From VXLM01 sp965242665 (GTDB taxonomy: Bacteria; Chloroflexota; Dehalococcoidia; Lucifugimonadales; VXLM01), in contig OZ251484.1 of assembly GCA_965242665.1 (NCBI GenBank), positions 124,001 to 188,000 of the forward strand: a DNA stretch of 64,000 nucleotides, written 5' to 3'. Position 1 is the stretch's first letter. Every line of letters begins with the position of its first letter. This document shows positions 57,870 to 64,000 of the stretch, one piece after another. The notes beneath the pieces were generated by a model, which worked only from the letters and a program-made list of their open reading frames with translations, searched no databases and was not told the DNA's origin. The translations under genes and the position numbers were made by a program.

Positions 57870-60164
57870 CTATCGTCCCCTCGCATCCACCGCGTGCACG
57901 TAGCCGTCGCTTGAGCTAACGTAGACGATGTCGTATCCAACCGCCGGAGAGGAGTGCACATCGGCTCCTACTTCATACCGCCACCGCAGTTCGCCGGAGT
58001 CTGCATCCACCGCGTACAAGTAGCCGTCGCTTGAGACGAAGTAAACGACGCCGTAGTGTCCCCCATGTCCAGCCTGTCCAAACGTTGGAGAGGAACGCAC
58101 TTCGCCTCCTGTTTCATACCGCCAGCGCAGTTCGCCGGAGTCTGCATCCACCGCGTACAAGTAGCCGTCGGTTGAGACGAAGTAAACGACGTCGATGCCG
58201 ACTCCAACTGCCGGCGCGGAGTGCACCTCGCCTCCTGTTTCATACCGCCAGCGCCGACCGCCGCCGGCACCATCGACCGCATACACGTAGCCATCGGTCG
58301 AACCAAAGTACACATCCCAGCCTGCAACTGTCGGCGCGGAAACCATATTGCCCTCGGTCCAGTGTCGCCAGCGGAAACGTCCGGAGTTGACATGCTTGGC
58401 GCGTACATAACCATAACTACTGGTTGCGCCCGGAGGGACGCCCGTGTCTCCATAGTAAACGTCCGAGATACCAACCGCTGGAGGGGAAACCACATAGCTC
58501 TCCGTCCCAAATGACGACCTTCCCGACAGTCCGTCGGTATCCACCCCATATCCGCGACCATTGGTCGATCTAAAGTAGATGCCCGAGGACCCAACCGCCA
58601 GCGAGGAAGGCTCAGGCTCAACGTCATATGTCTGATATCGCCACTGCAGTTCGCCGGAGTCTGCATCCACCGCATACAAGTCTCCACCGGAGCCTACAAA
58701 GTAGGCTTTGCCGTAGTATGCAACCACTCGAGAGGGAGACACCTCGTATCCCGTCTCATATCGCCAGAGCAGATCGCCTGAGTAGGCATTCACCGCGTAT
58801 ACGTAGCCATCGGTTGAACCAAAGTACACAACATGGCCTAGAACTGTCGGCGCTGAAATCACATTGCCCTTTGTTCCATATCGCCAGAGCAGATCCCCGG
58901 GTTTGGTTGGAGTTGGAGTAGGAGTCGGAACGAAGCTCGGATCGCATCTGTCCTCGACCGGCCGAACTGCATCCTGGAAGCCTGCAACGTCCCACTGGGC
59001 AGTGATTGTCGTTAGGTCCTGCTTCCATACTTTTACCACCAAGCGGCTCGCGCCCTTCATATCTGAGATGAACGCATCGACATCGGGCGCGAGTGTCGCA
59101 TCGACGCCGCGCGCGAATGTCGCAATGCTGTTCGTGGTCAGTATCCACACGCCTTCCTGAATGTCTCCGCCGCCGAACCGCAGGGCGATGGTCGGTGGAT
59201 AGTCCGACCACCCCAGATCCTCATCCCAGTCGATGTATGCTTCGAGTCTATTTTCCTGTTCCACGGCCGAATTGAAGTGACACCAAACGAACAACCTGAC
59301 CCCTGTGTCTACGATGTCGGATGACCACAAGCCAATGCCTATCACCTCTCTGCCCGTAAGAAAGTCGGCTACCCCCTCAAATTGCTTCCACGCACCGACG
59401 AAGGGGGTGGGCGTGATGGTGGGAGTATCGGTCGGCAGCGGAGTAGGCGTGATCGTAGGAGTATTGGTCGGCAGCGGGGTAGGCGTGATCGTGGGGGTGA
59501 CCGTAGGAGTATAGGTTGCAGTTGGCGTAGGAGTATTGGTCGGCAGCGGAGTAGGCGTGACCGTGGGGGTGACCGTTGGTACGGGGGTATGGGTCGGCGT
59601 CACCGTGGGAGTTGGAGAATATGTCGCAGTCGGTGTTGGCGTGCTTGTCGGTGTGAGAGTAGGTTTTACCGTGGGGGTTGGAGAATAGGTCGCAGTCGGT
59701 GTGGGAGTAGGCGTCGGAGTCCGTGTTGCGGTCGGTACGGGAGTTGGCACGCTGGTTGGGGTATGCGTTGGCAGTGGAGTATGGGTTGCGGTCGGTACGG
59801 GAGTTGGCACGCTGGTTGGGGTATGCGTTGGCAGTGGAGTATGGGTTGCAGTCGGTACGGGAGTTGGCACGCTGGTTGGGGTATGCGTTGGCAGTGGAGT
59901 ATGGGTTGCCGTCGGTGTGGGTGTGGGAGTAGACGTCGGAGTCCACGTTGCGGTTGGCAGCGGGGTCGGAGAGACTGCTTGGCTGGTAGCCTGAGCGTCG
60001 AGCCGTGCGGCGACCTGCGCCTCGACGGTGGCTTCCAAGTCGGGGCGTGTAGCGGCAACCTGCGCTTCGACGGTGGCCTCTATATCGACTTGAGGGTCGT
60101 CGCCGCACGCTGCGGACAAGAGGATGGCCGCGGCGAGCGCGGGCAGGATGAGTTGGCGGGTCAT
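57870..60164 (-). CDS. TPT-stalk lipoprotein with PQQ-like beta-propeller
   Basis: 764 aa from ATG 60164; the open frame extends 99 codons further but those read a non-coding repeat array. The signal peptide ends ILLSAAC-GDD, a probable lipobox. Residues about 24-60 repeat ATVEAQVAA; about 60-260 are a Thr-Pro stalk (including three 20-residue copies of LPTHTPTSVPTPVPTATHTP). A domain of about 150 residues (about 260-405) is unrecognised. The C-terminal eight or so blades follow the unit GDLLWRYETG...YFGSTDGYVYAVDADSGELRWRYETGGEV, the PQQ-type/BamB-like propeller. No quinone ligands are apparent, so it is more likely a binding protein than a dehydrogenase. It is similar in plan to the lipoprotein at 21165. 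Confidence 0.85.
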   Translation of the reverse strand: MTRQLILPALAAAILLSAACGDDPQVDIEATVEAQVAATRPDLEATVEAQVAARLDAQATSQAVSPTPLPTATWTPTSTPTPTPTATHTPLPTHTPTSVPTPVPTATHTPLPTHTPTSVPTPVPTATHTPLPTHTPTSVPTPVPTATRTPTPTPTPTATYSPTPTVKPTLTPTSTPTPTATYSPTPTVTPTHTPVPTVTPTVTPTPLPTNTPTPTATYTPTVTPTITPTPLPTNTPTITPTPLPTDTPTITPTPFVGAWKQFEGVADFLTGREVIGIGLWSSDIVDTGVRLFVWCHFNSAVEQENRLEAYIDWDEDLGWSDYPPTIALRFGGGDIQEGVWILTTNSIATFARGVDATLAPDVDAFISDMKGASRLVVKVWKQDLTTITAQWDVAGFQDAVRPVEDRCDPSFVPTPTPTPTKPGDLLWRYGTKGNVISAPTVLGHVVYFGSTDGYVYAVNAYSGDLLWRYETGYEVSPSRVVAYYGKAYFVGSGGDLYAVDADSGELQWRYQTYDVEPEPSSLAVGSSGIYFRSTNGRGYGVDTDGLSGRSSFGTESYVVSPPAVGISDVYYGDTGVPPGATSSYGYVRAKHVNSGRFRWRHWTEGNMVSAPTVAGWDVYFGSTDGYVYAVDGAGGGRRWRYETGGEVHSAPAVGVGIDVVYFVSTDGYLYAVDADSGELRWRYETGGEVRSSPTFGQAGHGGHYGVVYFVSSDGYLYAVDADSGELRWRYEVGADVHSSPAVGYDIVYVSSSDGYVHAVDARGR
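59724..59903 (-). repeat. Three 60-bp tandem repeats inside the stalk
   Basis: A 60-bp unit occurs exactly three times, with one or two differences, coding for 20 residues of Thr-Pro stalk each. Flanking stalk DNA is much more diverged, so this block is recent. The period is a multiple of three, which keeps the frame whatever the copy number. Confidence 0.92.
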
Positions 60165-60297
60165 GCGGAGTCTTGCATCTGATGTCGATCTGAGGTCGGT
60201 AGACTCGTTCGGAGTCCATAGGAAATGGTACGGCTTCATCGTCGGGTTGTCAAGGATTGGGGCCGGGGGCGTTTCTATAGGGGCGGGCGGATGGGGG

Positions 60298-60440
60298 CAG
60301 ATTCCCGCCTTCGCGGGAATGACGGGACGGGCCGTGGGAATGACGTGGGTGGGTGCGGGAATGACGGGACGGGTCGTGGGAATGACGTGACTTGCCGTGG
60401 GAATGACGTGGGTGGGCGCGGGAATGACGGGGGAGGGTGC
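60298..60440 (-). repeat. Six 21-bp tandem units next to a palindrome, upstream of the propeller gene
   Basis: GATTCCCGCCTTCGCGGGAATGAC starts the array in part; GGGAATGACG then recurs at 60315, 60336, 60357, 60378, 60399 and 60420, exactly 21 bp apart. Units alternate between GTGGGTGGGTGC and GGACGGGYCGT types. It lies 130-275 bp before the chosen start of the propeller gene, in its likely leader. Confidence 0.92.
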
Positions 60441-60486
60441 GGTCTGGGTGCAACCCGTCACAACAAAGGAAAAGGAATCTCAATCA

Positions 60487-62826
60487 TCATCGGCCGTCCG
60501 ATGCAGGATCCAGGCGGAGCGTTGAGACCGTCACCCGTTTGACCGCTTCCTGCGACCAGGGGATGGTTATCCCAGATCCTCGCTTCCAGAGTCGGAATTG
60601 GTCCGCATAGTGCGGGGAAAGCGGGTTCCCGGATTGGCCTCCGGGCATGGAGAAGGAGTTCTCGTCCCAGTTCCCTACATCCAATGTCATCCTGATCGAC
60701 GCACAGACCAGGGGGCTTCCTGCGGGGTCGCGCGGGTCGACGCCGGCCTGCGATACGGTGTTGGTGTCTCCTCCGAACGGTATCGTTGGGAGGTTGAAGA
60801 CCGCGCCGAGCACTCGGTTGCGGCCAAGGGGATGCTTGAGCGCAAGCCGGCGAACGCTGCCCCACTTCCAGCGTTCTGGGTCGTCTCCATAGCGCCTGCG
60901 CAGCTGTCTAACTGCCGCGTCCAAAGATTTGTCGATGGAGGACGCCAAGTCCGCGCTCGACCAGCCGTCCGGTGGATTCCGCAGAAGTTCGACGAGATGA
61001 CCGACTCTTCGCCCGGACAACAAGGTCAGAGCGTGGATGGGAGTCTCGCTGCGTCCGAGAACCCACTTCCATGATTTTGGCGCGTTCCTGCGCGCAACGC
61101 GACTCGTCATCTCCACTAGGAAGAACTCGAAGACCGCGGCGCCGACGGACTCCGCCTCGACCTCGCCATCCCACTCCGCGAGGATATCCCGTGCATGCTT
61201 CGACGCATCCGAGAGCGGCTCGACCGACAACACCGCGCCCCGCATTTCTCGCCAGGGTATGGACGCGGTATCAAGTTGGGCACTATTCGTACTCTCTATG
61301 TCCCAATCTTCCTTGGACTCGATGATCTCAGCGATCCGCGCAGCGCGGTATCCATCCATCCAATCCACACCAAGGAACGGCTCTTGTCCGTAGGGTGATG
61401 GCTGGTTGTTGGCGGTAACTGCGTAGCCGCGTGGGGGATTGTTCACGTGGGGCATCTCATCGAACTTCACAAACTCGTCGTGCCACCCGACCTCCTGGCG
61501 CCATCCCGGAAGCGGTAGAGTGCCATATCCCGTTCGCCTACGTGGAACCTGTCCAGCGAGTTGGAACCCAATATCTCCATGAACGTCAGCATAGGAAACG
61601 TTTATCGACGTGTGCGGCCACTCTGCGAACAGGCTGCGAAACTCCTCGCACGTGCTCGGCCGATGCGCCTGCAACAGGCCATCCACGGGGAGCGCATGAA
61701 GCCACGTAGCATCGAGAGAGACAGCGAGAGAGTCGTCGGCTTGCGAGCAGGCGACGATGGGACCCCGCGGCGTTACTAGCACGCGCTCGAGCTTTGGCGC
61801 TTGGCCCCGAACCTCGATCTTCTCATCGATTATCCCGCAACGTACGAAGCCGTCTCCGTCTTGAACGCTCACTCCGTCGGGCCCCAGTCGCTCCAAGAAC
61901 AGATCGGAGTTATCCGCAAGCCCCAAGGTTACTCCCCACGCCACACTGCCGTTATGGCCAATCGGAAACGCCGGCAGCCCAGAGAAAGTCGCGCCAACCA
62001 GTCCCCATCGAGGCGTCCGGACATGTGCAAGGTACCAATGCGGAGGCAGGGATGGCACGAGGTGAGGGTCGTTGGCAAGGATTGGCCTTCCAGCGGCAGT
62101 TCTGGACGGTGAAACTGCCCAGCTATTGGACGCGCCGCTCACCCCAACGACGTCGATCAGCATGGCCATATCCTTGGACAGCGCATCGGCAACAGGCCCC
62201 GCGTCCACTCCCTGGGGGGCATTCACCGGATGCCGCGCGGGATACCGGGGATCCAAGAGCGCGAGCGCTTCTGGGCCGTCCTCCTGGAGTATCCTCAGTC
62301 GCACGAGTTCGATGTCCCAGTTTGCGGAGAGTGCCATCGCCTGGAGCAGATAGACTGCGACGAGATCGACGGCGGCAAAGCGCGAAGGCTCTCCCCGCAA
62401 CAGAGTGAACTCGTGCGCCTTTCGAGCGCATCCGAGAATCAATCCGTCGTTTATGCCGTGCGCGAAAGCGTCGAACCGCGCTTGAATATCCTGAGAGAGC
62501 ACGTCGAGCTGCTTCGAGGCGAGGCGAGCGAACCCGATGCGCCGAGAGAGCCGGTCCGCAGGCAGGGCACTCGGCCCAACGAGCTCCGACAATGTCCCGC
62601 GGGCAGCCCGGAGCAGCGTTTCCAGACGGAACGACCTGTCCTGCCCCTGGCAGAACCCCAGAGCATACCAGGCGTCATGGTCGGTTTGCGCGTCGATGTA
62701 GGGAACGCCGTAGCGGTCTCGATGAATAACCACAGCGCGGCGTACCCCGCGCGTGACAAGCCGGCCGCTCGTCATCGGAAGCCGCCGTCCCAACGCGAGG
62801 CGAAAGAGGAACTTTGGGATATTCAC
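60487..62826 (-). CDS. Penicillin-acylase-family Ntn hydrolase, no signal peptide
   Basis: 779 aa from GTG 62826, overlapping the lipB stop by 4 bp. The alpha-chain start YGVPYIDAQTDHDAWYALGFCQGQDR is a family hallmark. The spacer before the beta chain ends at GA-Ser233, in GASNSWAVSPSRTAAGRPILANDPHL, where Ser233 would be the autoprocessed nucleophile. HNGSVAWGVT, EVGWHDEFV and NPPRGYAVTANNQP (oxyanion and Asn residues) follow. Most relatives are exported, but the N-terminus here (MNIPKFLFRLALGRR) shows no clear signal peptide. Substrates of the family include beta-lactams, acyl-homoserine lactones and other amides. Placing it directly behind lipB hints at an intracellular amidase. Confidence 0.88.
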   Translation of the reverse strand: MNIPKFLFRLALGRRLPMTSGRLVTRGVRRAVVIHRDRYGVPYIDAQTDHDAWYALGFCQGQDRSFRLETLLRAARGTLSELVGPSALPADRLSRRIGFARLASKQLDVLSQDIQARFDAFAHGINDGLILGCARKAHEFTLLRGEPSRFAAVDLVAVYLLQAMALSANWDIELVRLRILQEDGPEALALLDPRYPARHPVNAPQGVDAGPVADALSKDMAMLIDVVGVSGASNSWAVSPSRTAAGRPILANDPHLVPSLPPHWYLAHVRTPRWGLVGATFSGLPAFPIGHNGSVAWGVTLGLADNSDLFLERLGPDGVSVQDGDGFVRCGIIDEKIEVRGQAPKLERVLVTPRGPIVACSQADDSLAVSLDATWLHALPVDGLLQAHRPSTCEEFRSLFAEWPHTSINVSYADVHGDIGFQLAGQVPRRRTGYGTLPLPGWRQEVGWHDEFVKFDEMPHVNNPPRGYAVTANNQPSPYGQEPFLGVDWMDGYRAARIAEIIESKEDWDIESTNSAQLDTASIPWREMRGAVLSVEPLSDASKHARDILAEWDGEVEAESVGAAVFEFFLVEMTSRVARRNAPKSWKWVLGRSETPIHALTLLSGRRVGHLVELLRNPPDGWSSADLASSIDKSLDAAVRQLRRRYGDDPERWKWGSVRRLALKHPLGRNRVLGAVFNLPTIPFGGDTNTVSQAGVDPRDPAGSPLVCASIRMTLDVGNWDENSFSMPGGQSGNPLSPHYADQFRLWKRGSGITIPWSQEAVKRVTVSTLRLDPASDGR

Positions 62827-63524
62827 GCTGACCCGCGAAGGGATGAAATATAGGCAGCCTCTCCTATGTCTTCAGGGAGCGACCGGACGAGAGAACAGGA
62901 AAAGACGCGAGCAAAGTGAGGAGCGAGGATGTCAATAGCGCTGGACACATCAAGCGCTGCGCCGCGCTCTCGTATCGAAGTCGCTTTCGCGCCCGGCATT
63001 CCGCACGGGACGATGTGTTCGAAGTATGACAGGTCGGTGCACACGTTCAGCGCCACGCCGTGCATGGTCGTTCCCCGGCTTACCCGCACTCCAATGGCGG
63101 CGATCTTCGCGTCTCCAACCCACACACCTGTGGGCCTCGAATCAGATGCGGCCGCAATGCCAATCTCCGCCAACATCGAGGCAATGGCCCGCTCTAGCGC
63201 GCGGACGTATGACAGCGGGCCCATTCCGATTTCCCGCAGTCTCAAGATTGGATAGCAGATCAACTGGCCAGGGCCGTGATACGTCGCCGCGCCTCCTCGG
63301 TCGGTGCGGCACACGTCGACGCCAAGTTCCGAGAGATTGACGTCGGACGCGAGCACGTCCTCTCGGTCAGTTCTGCGCCCTATGGTGTAAACGGGGGGAT
63401 GTTGGAGGAGCAGCAGCACGTTTGGGATGTCGCCGTTGGCCACACGGCTGTGGACGCGACGCTGAAGCGCGAGCGCCTCCAGATAGTCGAGCGAGCCCAG
63501 ATCGACCATCGCACAGGTGGTCAT
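62823..63524 (-). CDS. lipB: Octanoyltransferase LipB
   Basis: 233 aa. Moves octanoyl from ACP to the lipoyl domain lysine of E2 and GcvH. Catalytic dyad Lys140 (GDAKIAAIG) and Cys174 (VPCGMPGAKATS) are present, with RTDRGGAATYHGPGQLICYPIL as the acyl-pocket block. Length is normal. It starts 6 bp after the stop of the E2 gene and overlaps the acylase gene by 4 bp, so the three are one operon. Its substrates would be the E2 next door and the H protein at 9489-9875. Confidence 0.97.
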   Translation of the reverse strand: MTTCAMVDLGSLDYLEALALQRRVHSRVANGDIPNVLLLLQHPPVYTIGRRTDREDVLASDVNLSELGVDVCRTDRGGAATYHGPGQLICYPILRLREIGMGPLSYVRALERAIASMLAEIGIAAASDSRPTGVWVGDAKIAAIGVRVSRGTTMHGVALNVCTDLSYFEHIVPCGMPGAKATSIRERGAALDVSSAIDILAPHFARVFSCSLVRSLPEDIGEAAYISSLRGSA

Positions 63525-63530
63525 AGTATC

Positions 63531-64000
63531 CTAGATTTCCAAATTCGGATCCGTCGATTCGAGACGCCGCTTCATGTCCGCAACGAAAGCGCCGGCCTCG
63601 GCTCCGTCAAGGATGCGGTGATCGAACGTAAGGCAAAGGTTCATCATCGACCGTATGGCGATCGCATCGTCGACGATTACCGGCCGTTTGACGATAGACT
63701 CGGTATTCAGAATGGCTGCTTGGGGGTAGTTGATGATGCCCTTGCCTGCGACTGATCCGAGGGCGCCGGTGTTATTGACGGTGAACGTTCCCCCCTGAAC
63801 GTCGGCGATGCCGAGGCTGTCCTGCCTGGCCTTGCGTGCAAGGGCATCAACGGCCCGCGCCAGGCCGGAGACCGAAAGGCGGTCTGCATCACGGACGACG
63901 GGAACGATGAGTCCCTTTGGCGCGGCGACGGCGACTCCGATGTTGATCCGCTTCTTCAACACGATGGCGCCGCCGTCCCAAGTCGAGTTGCACAGAGGGT
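63531..64000 (-). CDS. 2-oxoacid dehydrogenase E2 acyltransferase, C-terminal part (cut by window)
   Basis: The frame is open to the window edge, so only the last 155 codons are seen. NSTWDGGAIVLKKRINIGVAVAAP, GTFTVNNTGALGS and the catalytic block LTFDHRILDGAEAGAFVADMKRRL (His in the DHRILDG motif) identify the catalytic domain of a dihydrolipoyl acyltransferase. Lipoyl and peripheral-subunit domains lie outside. Whether it belongs to pyruvate, branched-chain or another complex cannot be decided from this part. lipB follows 6 bp behind. Confidence 0.92.
   Translation of the reverse strand, partial: PLCNSTWDGGAIVLKKRINIGVAVAAPKGLIVPVVRDADRLSVSGLARAVDALARKARQDSLGIADVQGGTFTVNNTGALGSVAGKGIINYPQAAILNTESIVKRPVIVDDAIAIRSMMNLCLTFDHRILDGAEAGAFVADMKRRLESTDPNLEI

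Noticed and set aside
60298..60440. CRISPR array
   Set aside because: Units are 21 bp and directly adjacent, with no unique spacers between identical repeats and no cas genes in the window.
60165..60461. 99-codon N-terminal extension of the propeller lipoprotein
   Set aside because: It translates the 21-bp repeat array (VIPAPTH units) and would place the signal peptide 100 residues inside. The ATG at 60164 gives a proper lipoprotein start.

Overview
The window is 64 kb of GC-rich bacterial chromosome with tightly packed genes on both strands, no rRNA, no intact insertion sequence and one tRNA (tRNA-Ala). The gene content points to a free-living or host-associated member of the Chloroflexota, possibly a SAR202/Dehalococcoidia-like lineage. 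The pointers are surface lipoproteins with long Thr-Pro stalks, flavin/F420-type luciferase-like monooxygenases, a two-subunit glycine decarboxylase, a FabL-type enoyl reductase and MaoC-type dehydratases, and the absence of LPS genes. This placement is an inference from gene content; no marker gene proves it.

Layout. 0-6.5 kb: two paralogous giant FtsX-type permeases on the minus strand, the first cut by the window edge. 7.0-12.8 kb: a plus-strand run of a luciferase-like oxidoreductase, a small membrane protein and the complete glycine cleavage system (gcvT, gcvH, gcvPA, gcvPB). 12.8-16.2 kb: a convergent minus-strand fatty-acid operon (two MaoC/Had-type dehydratase subunits, plsX, fabG, fabL). 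16.3-18.3 kb: a class A beta-lactamase-fold protein facing a YgfZ/GcvT-like protein. 18.4-27.5 kb: a surface-protein island (Kelch propeller lipoprotein; TPT-stalk lipoprotein with FN3, HExxH and RCC1 modules; FG-GAP/ASPIC lipoprotein; GH43-like five-bladed propeller). 27.4-29.6 kb: antitoxin remnant, tRNA-Ala, membrane protein, transaldolase-like aldolase. 29.7-32.1 kb: DrrAB-type ABC exporter with an O-methyltransferase. 32.4-34.1 kb: a DNA methyltransferase fused to an HNH nuclease domain. 34.3-39.9 kb: DUF1801 protein, RNase PH, LmbE/PIG-L-like protein, MFS transporter, a second luciferase-like oxidoreductase and small unknown proteins. 40.2-42.5 kb: a peptide-type ABC substrate-binding lipoprotein. 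42.9-46.7 kb: a K+ uptake cluster (TrkH/KtrB, three RCK proteins, a universal stress protein). 46.8-48.4 kb: two small envelope proteins and a roughly 950-bp non-coding repeat cassette. 48.4-54.1 kb: HPP-family membrane protein, CinA-nucleotidyltransferase fusion, ubiD (frameshifted), ubiA, a small membrane protein, ubiX and an orphan TPP-binding subunit. 54.4-64 kb: a large membrane protein, repeats, an AT-richer unknown gene bracketed by copies of a propeller 3' end, a TPT-stalk PQQ-type propeller lipoprotein, a penicillin-acylase homologue, lipB and the end of a 2-oxoacid dehydrogenase E2 gene.

How the genes work together. The glycine cleavage H protein and the E2 subunit both need lipoate, which LipB supplies from octanoyl-ACP made by the fatty-acid operon. 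UbiA/UbiD/UbiX are prenyltransferase, prFMN decarboxylase and prFMN synthase, which fits quinone (probably menaquinone) synthesis. Three adjacent RCK proteins next to one TrkH channel suggest layered nucleotide control of K+ uptake.

The less ordinary material is the MTase-HNH fusion, the decamer-containing repeat cassette at 47.6-48.2 kb, the duplicated leader in front of two adjacent surface lipoprotein genes, the tandem 60-bp and 21-bp arrays, and the duplicated propeller 3' end around a compositionally distinct gene. I found no CRISPR array, prophage or intact transposon, and nothing I can firmly call a complete new defence or biosynthetic system.
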